The notes beneath the pieces were generated by a model that saw nothing but the letters and a program-made list of their open reading frames with translations, was not told where the DNA came from and did not search any database. From Oxytricha trifallax (Eukaryota; Ciliophora; Spirotrichea; Sporadotrichida; Oxytrichidae): DNA of 64,000 bases. The first letter of the stretch is position 1; every line of letters starts with the position of its first letter. The stretch covers positions 19,060 through 83,059 of the forward strand of contig ARYC01002007.1 of assembly GCA_000711775.1 (NCBI GenBank), given 5' to 3'. Position numbers and translations under genes: made by a program. Shown piece after piece: positions 24,116 to 34,850 of this stretch.

Positions 24116-24478
24116 GCTGTAATCAACTTATTATTGATAGTAAAAATGGTTACTTTCTCACCCATATTTAGAGCTGTTTCATCTCTTAGTGCTCATTTTT
24201 CTTCGCTAAAATTCTAAAAACCTCCCTTAAAACTATAGGGTTGCAAAGCTCTCTTAATAGCTCTGATTTAAAGAGGCAGTTTTATAATTTGAATTCAAAT
24301 TTAAATATGAACGCTAGCATTTTAAGAAAAACAACAGCACAAACCATCAAACTAATTGAGACTTACTTTTGGCAGCAATAAAAAGTGTGATAGCTGGGAG
24401 ATGAACTCTCATAAAGAACTACCAGAGTTATCACTTGAGTTCTCTGTTATTAAAATAGAAATTAATAATAGAGAATAA

Positions 24479-25757
24479 ATGGCAAACAAGTGTGTGGGAG
24501 ATAGAGAGGGGGAGAAAGGGATTAATGAAATTTCTATACAAACTGAAGAAGTAGAAGTATACTTTTGTGAGAAGTGTGAGAGAGACTTCGCTCATAAATC
24601 TAGTTGGTATAGGCATATGAAACAACATAGAGAAGGCAAGCCAACTGTATGCTTAAAGCATGATAAAATCGACGGAAAGTATGATTGCTTCAAGTACCAT
24701 AAGCAGTATGCTTATACAAGAGATTTAAGGAAACATCTTTTAATAGGTAACAAGAAAGATTTAGATATTGAAAAGCATGAAGATGAATTGAAGATACTAA
24801 ATAAAAGAAAAGCAAGAGAATCTTCGAAAGTGGTAGAGCTCGAACAAGCTAGTGAATCAGAGTATGTGAGGAAATCACGCAACCTACTAGCATCCGAAAT
24901 CACAAAGATTATGATTAAAATTCAATATAAAAGGATTCCTGTTCTTGCCTAAATTGACCTAGAAACTTCACTTTAAAACTACCTGATATATTAGAAGACT
25001 CTTTTGATAAGAAAGCTATCAATGATCTTTAATACGCAAACAAGGTGTATCCCTTCAACTATTTCTTAAGTGATGATAAATATTAGATGGAGTTTACAAA
25101 TGAGTATCAAGTACTCACTCAAGCAAAGTTAAAAGAGTGTAGTTACTTAATCAAGTTAGATGTTATTCTCCTTGCCAAGGATCATCTTGCTTTTAGACTG
25201 CCACTATATGAAATGACCCTCAGAGATTTCATTACTGATCAAAGAATCATAAGTAGCTTGCTTTGATAGCAACTTAAACCTTACAAGGTATAAAAGAGCT
25301 ACATAAGTTAGGCTATATTCATAGAGATTTGAAGCCTGAGGACATTTTGATAAACTTCTCACCTGTTAGAGTAGCAATTATTGACTACAACAGAGCATTA
25401 AGGGTGGAAGTGTCAAGGCTTAGAAGTGTTATGGGAACTGCAGATTATTATCCAGAAAGAGAAGACTGGAGAGATGGAGACTTTCAATGGGATTTGTGGG
25501 TAGCGGCAGCAATAATAAAAGAGTGCGATATGCCTCGCAACGATTACTTCTCAACAAGGTGTTAAAAGGATGTGAAGCAAAGAATAAAGCAATTTATTGA
25601 TAAAAACAGAGTACCTCTTTCAATGAAATAGATGGCAGAGTAAATAATAATCAAGCCAAACCCACGATTAGACATATCAATTGAATAGATAAAATAGGGG
25701 TTAAGTAAAATAAACTTCAGACCTCTCCCACATTATCCAAAAGTTCATTTTGAGTGA
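24479..25757 (+). pseudogene. TBE zinc-finger/protein-kinase-like protein (57-kDa class), broken
   Basis: From ATG 24479: a C2H2 zinc finger (YFCEKCERDFAHKSSWYRH then MKQH, spacing C-x2-C-x12-H-x3-H, about residues 30–50), a second degenerate finger (YDCFKYHKQY...H), and a charged linker. A frameshift near 24970 leads into ILEDSFDKKAINDLQYANKV and a kinase N-lobe-like region. A second shift near 25255 enters the catalytic region: LGYIHRDLKPEDILINF (HRD loop intact, usual Asn replaced by Asp), then IIDYNRA where DFG is expected, GTADYYPE, and WDLWVAA. It ends at TGA 25755–25757. The Asp-Tyr-Asn in place of DFG suggests a non-canonical or pseudo-kinase. Zinc finger plus kinase is the known make-up of the large TBE protein; its job in transposition is unknown to me. 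Confidence 0.82.
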
Positions 25758-25798
25758 TTAAATTAAATATATTTACTATAAAATTCCCATTAAAACCT

Positions 25799-25876
25799 AT
25801 TAATAACCCCAACCCCTAACAAATTCCCTACAAATCAAAGCACTTATAAACCTCGTTACGGGGCTTTGATTTTATG
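25799..25876 (-). repeat. Right inverted terminal repeat of the TBE-like element
   Basis: The reverse complement of this stretch matches the left repeat closely from AATAACCCC inward to CCTCGTTACGGGG. The outermost telomere-like part has decayed: in the outer 26 bp seven positions differ from the left end and the C4A4 pattern is only partly visible. Confidence 0.85.
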
Positions 25877-25879
25877 TGG

Positions 25880-27725
25880 TGTATCCAGCAATAGTAGGTA
25901 TTACAGAACATCTTAATCTCCAATCCTTTACTCTTAATCATCCTGCTATACTTATTGAAATCGACAGTTAATTTGCATAATTTAGTGATGATATCTTTTA
26001 TATATAAATTATTTCTCCTATATATAATTACCTTTATGGTTTAAATGTGTATTTATTTTTCATTTCTCTAAAATATTAAATTCTCTTAATATTTATGGAT
26101 TTCTCATTTTATTTTTGACTTGATAATTTTAATTTAGACTTTCTTATAAGAATTTGACATTTTATTATGATTTGGAAACTTCAAACATTCATATTTCAGG
26201 CATCTCTAGGAGGATAAGATTTTTATATTAAAATTTAACTTTCCTTCCCTTAAATAACCATAGTGCTGGGCGACCAAAATTTAATATCTTTGAAAATAAA
26301 ATATAGCCCAAGACTTGACCCCTGAAAATTGGTAAAATTCATATTTAAATAAATTACATGAACTTTCCAAATATATTTGACATAAGATGCATACAACTTT
26401 CAAAGTATTCATATATTAATCTTATTTTCTATTTTAAACGTTTCATGAGTTCCTTGATAAATTGAAATTTTTTTGAATATTTTAAATAAAATGTCTTCGT
26501 CATTTAGGATTATGGTCAATTTAGGATCAGATATATTTTCCTCCTTAAGATAACTGAGATATAAATGAAATTTTAAAGTTTCTAATAATCATATTAAAAT
26601 GTCAAATTCTAATTATAAAGACGTGATATTACCTTTTAATCTAAAATTAATAACGACTTATATATCAATTGTTAAAAGTAATGGGGATTGGTTGTTTCAG
26701 ATCTAACAAAATCTTATAAATTGTTGTCTATATATTTATATAATATGCATCTTTCTTCGTTCCTCGGACACTTTTAGCAAGAATTAAAATAATATGTTTT
26801 AAAAATATTTTTAGCTATTCTAGTAAGTTTTTGGTTAAAAGGTGTTTCAGTGTCATTCATGGCATTAAGTGTTTTATTGAATTTCTTTTTGCATCCCATT
26901 TTTTTAATTTATGTGTAATAAATTATTAATTTTGCTCTTATTAAAATTAAGAAACTTTTCCTTATGCAATAAAATTTATGAGAGTATGGTGCGTTAATCA
27001 TAAATCTTTCTTGCTTTATTGGTTCCTAGAGCTGTCCCTAAATATTCAAAGTTGTTGATTTTATTTAAAGCTGAAGGTGCTCGATAAAATATCATTTAAC
27101 CTCTCTTCTAACAATTATTATGAATCAAATATCTAAACTTTCATTCTTTCATTTAGATGTGTAGAGCATTATACCTTTCTTGCTGATGAGCGCTGCCAAA
27201 CGACTTTTGATTCAAAGATAACTTTAACTACTATTATAATTTTCTTGCTTTGTCTATGATGCTAAAAGCCAACTGAGTCTTTCAAATCTTATTTACTTTA
27301 TGTCTATCTACTTTCTTTAATTTATTATTATGTTGTTCTTATTACTTTGTATATGACTCTGTTTACAATTAGATATTTAATAAATTGAGAAGGGGAAATA
27401 CTTAAATCATGTTTAAGTCTATAAAATATTAAGCTCTTATATTGAGAGAAGATCCTTTCATGAGTTCGAAAGATTTTTCTGCGCATAAAGACTTCATTTT
27501 ATGGTGTAAATGTTTCAGCTTTATTTCTTCGTCGAGGATTATCTTGAAAAATAAAATAAATAAATATAATAAAAATGCCTTTCACTTATAATTAAAAATA
27601 ATAAATGATTTTAGAGCAATATTTACTGCTGAATATTATAACGATTACATAAAATTCAAAAATATTGTCTTATTATCTTCATTTTAAAATAAATTCTTGA
27701 TTCTTTTATAATATTTACTATTTAC
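25880..27725. other. AT-rich spacer right of the TBE-like element
   Basis: No supportable gene. Composition becomes AT-rich again directly after the right terminal repeat. Confidence 0.5.
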
Positions 27726-27729
27726 TCAC

Positions 27730-28300
27730 CAGTTTTGATCTTCTAGCCGACAACGTCCAGAGCCGCCACCTCAACCTCTATAACCTTTTCCGTGTTACCA
27801 AAAGTTTAAGCTCTCTTGTAATACGATCCACTACTATTACCCTTTGGTTTACAATAAGATGACAGCTTACCATGATAACCATTGGAGCTATCTCCATCAC
27901 CAAACTTACTATCACCGTATTCTTAATTCTTAACTATTCCTACTGCTAACCCCTTCACAACTGTTATAATTTGATGATTACCAACCGCCTGCTTAGTTAA
28001 TTAATTACCAACACTCTTTTAATAACCCCCTCTACTTGCATTGATTTCTCTACTAGAATTAGAAATCCTTTTTATAAGAACTACAGTCATGCCTCTGATA
28101 GTCCCCCAAATTCTTATTGTTATCACTTCCATCTCTTGAGTAATTGTCTTTATTGGGAGATTCTCAAGCAAAACATAAAGAATTATTTTATTTAAACAGC
28201 TTAACTGCTTCTATGTGGGAAATTATCTGTATAATAAGAGTTAAATTCACCTCTAACATAGTTCATCCACTTGATGATTAGTAATAATTTTATATGTTTA
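27730..28300 (-). pseudogene. Gly/Ser/Asn-rich low-complexity coding fragment
   Basis: On the minus strand, several frames give low-complexity, Gly/Ser/Asn/Tyr-rich peptides, e.g. EYGDSKFGDGDSSNGYHGKL and a Gly-rich GGGSGRC with an adjacent TGA, plus NYSRDGSDNNKNLGDYQRHD. Such RGG/YG-like composition is common next to zinc knuckles in RNA-binding proteins, and knuckle-like motifs follow at 28368–28412 and 28646–28686 on the same strand. The reading is broken across frames and cannot encode one protein as it stands. Confidence 0.4.
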
Positions 28301-28319
28301 TAATTAGATGTTAATCTTT

Positions 28320-28475
28320 AAATGTCATTCATACTTTCAGAAATACCTTACCTAATTTGTTGATTAAGGCATTCCCTTGAAAAGTAACCTTGTTCTTAAC
28401 TTTTAAAGCATTGCTTTCCTGATTTACTACAACTATTATTAAAATCAAATCTACAAGAAGTTCCTCCAATCAAGC
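28320..28475 (-). pseudogene. Degenerate CCHC zinc-knuckle fragment 1
   Basis: The minus strand reads GKQCFKSQEQGYFSRECLNQ. Against the knuckle consensus C-x2-C-x4-H-x4-C, the first and last Cys are kept while the second Cys is Ser and the His is Tyr. The surroundings (GTSCRFDFNNSCSKS) are Ser/Asn-rich. It is a decayed copy of a nucleic-acid-binding knuckle. Confidence 0.5.
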
Positions 28476-28624
28476 CCCATAGATTTTCAAATAATAATAA
28501 TATATGAATTATTTTTATATGAAATAAAATATTATTAATATTTTAGTTGTATTTAATTAAAAAATAATGATGATTTTAATTAATAAAATTTAAATAATAT
28601 TACATAAATTAAAGTATAACAGCT

Positions 28625-28960
28625 TTGATGAGAATCTCTATTCGAACAATCCTTAGCTATATATCCAGATTAGCCGCATTTGAAACTATTAATTCCTCAT
28701 TATCCTGGATCTCTGAAGCCTCTTTATCCTTTACGGCCATTATTACCATCTTCTAAAGTTAAGGCGGTATCTTTCTCTGATATTCTATGAAAAATGAGCT
28801 CTTTTTGGAGTACTTAATCTCTCAAAAAGTTTCATCCAAGGCTCATTGGATTCATAATCGTTTTCCCATCAATCTTTAGCACTTGAAATTTAATCTATTT
28901 TATTATAATCTCTGAAGTCTTCTGATCCTGATCTTTCCTTATTAGGAAGCTGAATTAATA
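28625..28960 (-). pseudogene. Degenerate zinc-knuckle fragment 2 with Trp-rich acidic stretch
   Basis: In minus order: an acidic, Trp-containing stretch (SSAKD, then TGA, then WENDYESNEPWMKLFERL), a Gly/Arg patch (EDGNNGRKGQRGFRDPGQ, then TGA), and a knuckle SFKCGQSGYIAKDCSNRD in which the first Cys is Ser and the His is Tyr. The layout, Trp-rich acidic part, Gly/Arg-rich linker, knuckle, repeats at 40500–41080. Two TGA codons interrupt it. Confidence 0.5.
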
Positions 28961-28999
28961 TTACTACTGGTTGTTGTTACTAATTATAAAGTAGTATTT

Positions 29000-30780
29000 T
29001 TATCGAAAAACAAGATTAATTAGCAGAATTAGTATGAAAACTTTTGGGTGTGTAATTATAGATGAAATTAATTAAAAATAGGTAAAATTGAGAAATTCTA
29101 ATACATAAAAAGTTTATTCAATTATTACATTAACTAATTTGATGTTTATGTAATTTAAATAAAAGAATAAAAAGAATGGAGATAAGAAGATTGTAATAAA
29201 TAATCAAAACAATTCATTAATTATTTAAAACTACGACTAAAAATATTTTGGTTTTTGAGCTGTGTATAATCTAAAATACTCTCTGATATTTACAATTTTT
29301 AATTAAAAATTATAGAAACTTCAATTTTAAACCTCCTATTACTATACTTTCACTTATCATGTTCTGTTTTGATAGTTTATATTTTTCTATTTTTGCTAAA
29401 TAAAATTATGATTTCTTAGCTCTTTTATGAAATATTCTAAAATGCAAAGTTTTTCTTCTTATTTTGATAGGAAAAATGCTATAGTATTTCCTTTTAGTTC
29501 TTGAAATTTTCTTTAATGACTGTATGAGAAATCTAAAATTGAAAATGCAATGGTATTTAGAGAGGTTTACTATTTACTTGATATATATAAACATAATTGA
29601 GACTTTCAAACATTAAAAATTAATTATATATTCAGATGGTTTTGATTATGATTCAAATAATTATGACAAGGGTTCAAACCCCATAACATTATATCTTTTT
29701 TTAAACTAATAAGTAAATTAATTGATTAAAAGATTGGTATATAGTATAAATATTTTGATTAAACATAACAATCTACTTATCACGAATTTTATTAGTCTTT
29801 TATAAAATGTGAAGTACTTAAATTTAAATTTAAATAAATTTATATAAAATAAAATGCATTTTTCTAATTAATTTACCTTTATTCACTTGTTATAAGGACT
29901 GCAATTTTTAAAAATACCCTAAATAAGAACTACATTTTCACTTTATTGTCATTCACAATTTAATTGTTATCTATTCATGATCTTCCTATTTTTAGGTACA
30001 TTTAAATTCAATTTAGCCTCTTTTCAAGACAAGGGTGCTGGACTAAATTTGCCTTTATACAATTTCTAACAAATTATTGCGAAAAGCACTTCGTGTTATT
30101 TGTAGAACAGCTTTATGATTTCTCTTGTGATTGATTGAGACTAATTATAAAATTTACTTGAGGATATTTGCAAGCTTTGAGTTACAAATACGCTCTAGAT
30201 TCAGAATGTCATAGTTATTGCTCTACAACCGTGTAAAAAATCAGCATTTATTTTTATCATTATTTTATCATACTTTGGTATGCATTAGATTATGATAGTC
30301 GTTTAAATTTAGACTCAATTTGTTCATTTTCTAGAGCTAGTCTTTACTTTATTTTTTTATTTAACAAAATTTGGCAAAGTTTACTTAATGCCAAATAATA
30401 TTTTCTTGGATTTCTGAGACATCTTTAATATATTATTTACAATTTTAACTATCACCTCTTACTTTTATACTTAATAAGTTGTTCAATAGATTCAAGGCTA
30501 CTTCAGCAGAGAAACTCCTCTAGTATCAAAGAACTACTACTATAAATCATTAGAAATTTATCAAAAAATGATAAAATCTCATGTTACTAAGCTGATTCCA
30601 TTTAATATTTCATCGAATTAATTAAATAAAAAACCTCAAGAGTATAATTTACTGCAATTTTTGTAAAATATATAAGCTAATCAAGAAAGTTAATTAATTA
30701 AATAAAATAATAATAAAAAATGATAAATGATTAAAGGAATGGAGACTTTCCCTAATAATAGTATTACAACACTAATTAGT
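29000..30780. other. AT-rich spacer
   Basis: No supportable gene. A T-arm-like GGGTTCAAACCCC at about 29669–29681 is discussed under rejected items. Confidence 0.5.
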
Positions 30781-30789
30781 CCATCAACC

Positions 30790-31963
30790 CCAATAAAAGC
30801 CACTAATACTAACTAGCTAGTTATAATGAAATGACAAGTGGTGGGAGTAATATAAACTAATAATAACAATGGCAACACAATTAAAAATTCCACTATAATG
30901 GCATAAGCAGTAATTCCTAAAATACTAATTAGAACCATATTGGCAATTTTTATTAATCAATGAAATAACATTTTGCAACAAACAACTGCATGGGTAGCCA
31001 ACTAACATTTACAGGCCAAAACCTCAAAATAACAATAACCAAAACTAAAAACAGTAGCAAGTCCAGCATTAAGTTAAGAATTAGAGTAATTTAGGTAATG
31101 TTCAAAATACAAGCAATTTCATGCAGCTACAGCAATAGTAATAATAGTAACGAAGTAGTGCGTTATCAGCATAAAAATTTCAGCATTAGTTAAAGCACTA
31201 ATAACTTTTTGGAGTGAGTTCACAGATTCAGTAGTCTTAGACTGCGCAATAATAACAGTTAGAAGATACTTCAAGCTAGGGAAGTTTTGGGATAGGAGGC
31301 AATACTAGCATAATTCAGAATGAGAAACACAATGACACATTAAGCAGCTTAAGCGGCAGTTAGTTCGAGATCCTTGAAATTGCACCTCTGGATTTGGGGA
31401 TTGAATATGATTTGATAAATAAAACTAACTTCATGATCTCAAGACTCAATAACTTTGACCTCACTTGTGGTAATGGCACAAAATATGGCAGCTGATTAAG
31501 TAGAATACAGCACCTAGATAAGACCGGTGCTTTTCAAAAGATCTTGGTGTGGTTAATGGGAAGATTTATTGTTGTAAGTATCGATTCAGAAACAAACGAT
31601 ATCGATGTTCTCTCAGCAGTTCCAGAAAACATCACTGATCTCTACATTTACTTTAACCTTGTTGGACTTTATAAGAATGACGTATCATACAATGATGATC
31701 TTTATGCTGTCTTGGATAAGATTACTACTTTCTACTGGAATGGTTATCTCTCAAATACTGCTTCTCCGTTGACAAGTGACCCAAACTTTTTGTATCTTTC
31801 CATTCTTGCTTTGAGATATTCCAATGGTGACTACAGCAACTTGATTATAACAATTACTTCAAGACTAAATAACCACATTTGAAGTGGTAAAGTGTCAATT
31901 TCTGCTCTCATCTCAAACTACTTGTATACTCCATTCAATTCAGTAAAAACAGCAATATGGTGA
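30790..31963 (+). CDS. Gln/Asn-rich protein segment, unknown (possible macronucleus-destined segment)
   Basis: The plus strand carries a long Gln/Asn-rich low-complexity region (30990–31320; e.g. MQLQQQQQQQRSSALSAQ, much of the Gln from TAA/TAG). A folded-looking part follows (GSQFEILEIAPLDLG, then ILVWLMGRFIVVSIDSETND, then ITDLYIYFNLVGLYKNDVSY). The frame holds in-frame TGA at 31493–31495 and 31880–31882, and runs on to a third at 31961–31963 (SGKVSISALISNYLYTPF lies between the last two). The upstream part 30790–30990 is open in another frame, also Gln/Asn-rich. No family is recognised. 112 codons around 31544–31882 lack any TAA/TAG/TGA, unusual for this AT-rich DNA. The minus strand is also open and less convincing. 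Confidence 0.5.
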
Positions 31964-32079
31964 ATTGTATTAATCTCTGGGAGAATATCAAGGATGTTAT
32001 AGCCAAGACTAATATAGCAAAATTACCAACTTCTCATCGTACATACAAATCTTGCCAGCCTAATGACTTAGAGAAAAGC

Positions 32080-32800
32080 ATTTTTAACAAGAGGAATCCG
32101 CTATGAGAAATCTCTCCTCTTGCAGATGAAATCGAGAACACTCAATAAACGGGAGCGAGGTAGGAAATCTTTATCATAAAACTAGCAACCAATTGGCAAC
32201 TAGCAGGCGATCATTATCTCTTGTTGATGGTCAACGCGTCCTTCCCAGGCAGCAACTAAACCAAAAGCGTCACGTAGAAGCTTCACGTCCCCATCCTGTT
32301 ACTTGGCCCATATCAGTACGACATTGCTCTAGTTGAAAAGGCATTCAGAATCATTTTATGCCGCGACCTCAACCCCATGCTTCTGCCTATCTCTACAAGT
32401 TAGTATTTTACCCTTAACAAGCTATAGGAAGCAGCTGCGACGCTATGCCCATGCCTTGGCTGTGCAGCTCTTTCACTTGGACACAAGGTGACTTACTGAC
32501 GCGTTCGCATGCATTTTGGTCGATGACCTGAGGCATCTGAGCCTGCAGGATGTCTGATACTGTAATAGATTTGGTTTTGGCCACCCAATCTGCGAAATCA
32601 CGAATCACCCATACTCTATTAAAAATGCCAATCCGTAACCAATTGTATTTGAAGTCTATCTCAGCCAGAGAAATACTTGTCTGTGTCGTAGATTAGAGGA
32701 CGATGCGTCTTTTCAAGGGCTCTCGAATGACTATCTTTGCTGGTCCCCATTTGCGTTTTTACCCTAGAATTCGTCTGCAACACTGATTTGGTAAGTTAGG
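32080..32800 (-). CDS. Unknown protein segment on GC-richer DNA
   Basis: Minus strand, ciliate code: a basic part (RILGQKRKWGPAKIVIREPL) leads into EIDFKYNWLRIGIFNRVWVI, then DILQAQMPQVIDQNACERV and a Cys-containing stretch, stopping at TGA after QAEAWG (near 32374). In the next frame EVAAQNDSECLFNQSNVVLI, then LLRDAFGLVAAWEGRVDHQQ and LPRSRLLSVLDFICKRRDF continue to about 32080. So one frame change or an intervening germline-eliminated piece separates two good halves. Composition is far less AT-rich than the flanks. No family is recognised; the plus strand is partly open too. Either a macronucleus-destined segment or a transferred gene remnant. Confidence 0.45.
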
Positions 32801-32944
32801 CAAACTTTGAGTATTAAAATTTTTAATAGGCCAATTAAAGTAAAATTCCCAATATTTCAAATCCAAGACGCCCTATTATGTATATTATAATTAAATTAAA
32901 ATTTTAAAAGTTAGAAATTAGTAATTGAGTCAAGTTCATATTAA

Positions 32945-33532
32945 AGCAAGGGTCCACAACAACAGATTCAGCAGCAAGCACCACTAGGCAAGTGAGAGGC
33001 GTACAGAGTGAGAGACATTTTCGAAGTCAAGGTCATCAGGAACGCCATTCACGACTAGGCCATGCATGAAAACGATCCCCTATTAAAGGATGTGTGGGTG
33101 GAGCACTCGAAGCTGATGTATGCAAGTGATCTAACCAGAGTTGAGTCATTTATCAGTTAGAAGATGCTAGGGCTCCATGACCACCCCCACAGGAACATCT
33201 ACGCGGGAGCGCGCTCAGGTCAGGACATGGACGAAGTGACTAGTTCTAGTAATAGAGAGAATTCAGACAGCAGTTCGCAAGATTCCCTGAAGGATAAGGT
33301 CAATGGAAACTCTCAGGAGATGGAAGGCTACCAGCAAGAGGATGAATGCAAGGGATAGAGGGAAGATGACACCATGTGTGACGGAGAGGAAAGACATCAT
33401 AAGCAAGGTCAAATTCTTCAAGAGTATGATCAAGAAACTAGATTGCTGCTCGACTCACTAAGAAAGTACCAAATTCACAGTTTTAAACTTAGTAATTCAA
33501 TCATAATAAACTAGCTTTTGATTAATTATTGA
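32945..33532 (+). CDS. Acidic/Ser-rich C-terminal protein segment, unknown
   Basis: The frame begins with a Gln-rich piece (GPQQQQIQQQAPLGK), meets TGA at 32993–32995, and continues in the same frame with YRVRDIFEVKVIRNAIHDQA, then EHSKLMYASDLTRVESFISQ and HDHPHRNIYAG. A disordered Ser/Glu/Asp/Gln-rich tail (VTSSSNRENSDSSSQDSLKD) runs to TGA 33530–33532. The folded part looks helical and charged; no family is recognised. The TGA lies between the Gln-rich lead and the folded part and could be a lesion, a Trp codon, or an artefact of an unspliced germline boundary. Neighbours at 30790 and 32080 have the same elevated GC. Confidence 0.5.
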
Positions 33533-33539
33533 TTTATTT

Positions 33540-34190
33540 TTCATTTCCATGATTCTCTAAAATTATACTTTTGGGATTTTATTATATTTAAATATTAATA
33601 AAAGTTATTAATCAAATGTAAGACTTTATTCTAAATTTAAATTAAACATATTTGGTAATGGTTTCATAAACATGACAGTTACAAAAGTGAAAAATTATTT
33701 TATATTTGAAATTTTTTTATTTACCTATTTTTAATGTATTTTATTAATATTAGGGGAGAGGAATACCTTACCATTCTTAATATAAAAATTATGTTTCTTA
33801 TGGAAGATTCCCGGTTAGTAAATAATTTCATATTTATTTTATTTTTTATTATTTAATTGTGTTTTCTTACAAATAAATACTTTATATCGTATTATTTTTT
33901 GTTAACTCTTCCAAAAACTATTGCTCATTTCTTAACTAATTATCAATATTTTTCTCTAATTTTTAATTTAAGATTCTTGTTTCATTTATTCTATAAAGAA
34001 TTTTATATAAGACATATTATATATTTATACTTTTAAAGATCTCTATGTATAATTTGTCTCCCTCATAAAAAATAAAGTGTTGCATAATTGTATATAAAAA
34101 TAAAGAAAATCAAATTAAAAAAGATTAGCAAACAGAAACCTCCTCTAATAATTCAATTAGATCGATAATAAATTAAGGTAAAATTAAAAT
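33540..34190. other. AT-rich spacer
   Basis: Nothing supportable between the GC-rich block and LINE B. Confidence 0.5.
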
Positions 34191-34193
34191 GCA

Positions 34194-34690
34194 TCACTAC
34201 TCCATATTCATTATTCTCTAGGCATCTCTTTCAAGATCGCTAACTTATTTGTGCTCTCTCTTCTCAGGTTCTTCCTCAATTGGTTTTGGTTAGCTTCCCT
34301 AGATCTCTTGCCTCTTTCTATGAAAATAAATAGTCTTCTACTTCTGCTCCTTTCTCGATTATCGCGCTGAATCTTGCATCATTTTTATTTTTAGTTTGAC
34401 TCCGTTCTCCAGAAATATCTCATCCTACACGTCGATAAGCGAAATCCTATTTTTTCCATGAGCTCCCTCCGTTCCATGCTCTGTCTACCATTGAGCTTCA
34501 CTTTACTGCTCTGTCATTATTTCTATCGTCTTCTCGTCTATTGTGACTCCTGACTTCCCAATTTCTAGCTTCAAGAGCCTTACCTCTAAATTGAACATCA
34601 AATAGTATCTATACATGTTTATCCAATCAAGATTTTTTTGAAATAATCTGAAATTAAATTAAAAACAAATTAGGAATATAAGAATATGAA
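34194..34690 (-). pseudogene. LINE B charged tail segment
   Basis: DWINMYRYYLMFNLEVRLLK and ISLIDVQDEIFLENGVKL align with DWKQMQRYYMMLDMGYMKME and INVDTWDEMVLENFSKTE of LINE A. The frame runs on through a Lys/Arg/Glu-rich end to TGA 34194–34196. In A this tail directly follows the CG-motif domain, which indicates it is the extreme C-terminus of ORF2. Confidence 0.6.
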
Positions 34691-34850
34691 AACATGTCTA
34701 ATCAAAAGGTGCAGTGTCATTCATTAATAATGTAAGTTACAAAAAATATATCTAAAAAATTAATATTACAGGGTGGCACCAAGATCGATGGAGAAGTACA
34801 TGCGAGCAAGAGCAATCTGAACACTAAAGAAATGACAAGAAAAATTACAC

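Larger units (their letters stand above)
21132..25876. mobile_element. TBE-like DNA transposon with telomeric left terminus
   Basis: A 4,745-bp element bounded by inverted terminal repeats of about 78 bp. Its left tip is CAAAACCCCAAAACCCC (21132–21148), two spirotrich telomere units; the right tip keeps the same length but has diverged (7 mismatches in the outer 26 bp). Inside are a DDE transposase (plus, left), a 22-kDa-type protein (minus, middle) and a zinc-finger/kinase protein (plus, right). TBE elements of Oxytricha are known to encode 42-, 22- and 57-kDa proteins of these kinds, and to end in C4A4 repeats, so the match is close. The left flank ends in ATT, compatible with the ANT target used by TBEs, but the right flank does not duplicate it. 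All three genes are broken, so this copy cannot move by itself. Confidence 0.88.

Noticed and set aside
21129..25879. ANT target-site duplication of the TBE-like element
   Set aside because: Left flank is ATT but the right flank does not repeat it; not claimed.
29635..29700. tRNA-like T-arm GGGTTCAAACCCC on the plus strand
   Set aside because: Only the T-arm core is good; the D-arm, anticodon loop (no T33 in a consistent fold) and acceptor do not form.
31540..31990. Open minus-strand reading opposite the 31.5-kb coding segment
   Set aside because: Depends on about a dozen TAA/TAG codons in about 140, while the plus strand has a 112-codon run with none and better protein character; kept as an alternative only.
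32140..32500. Plus-strand frame opposite the 32-kb minus coding segment
   Set aside because: Open but less protein-like, and ends without any motif; the minus strand has longer, more balanced readings.
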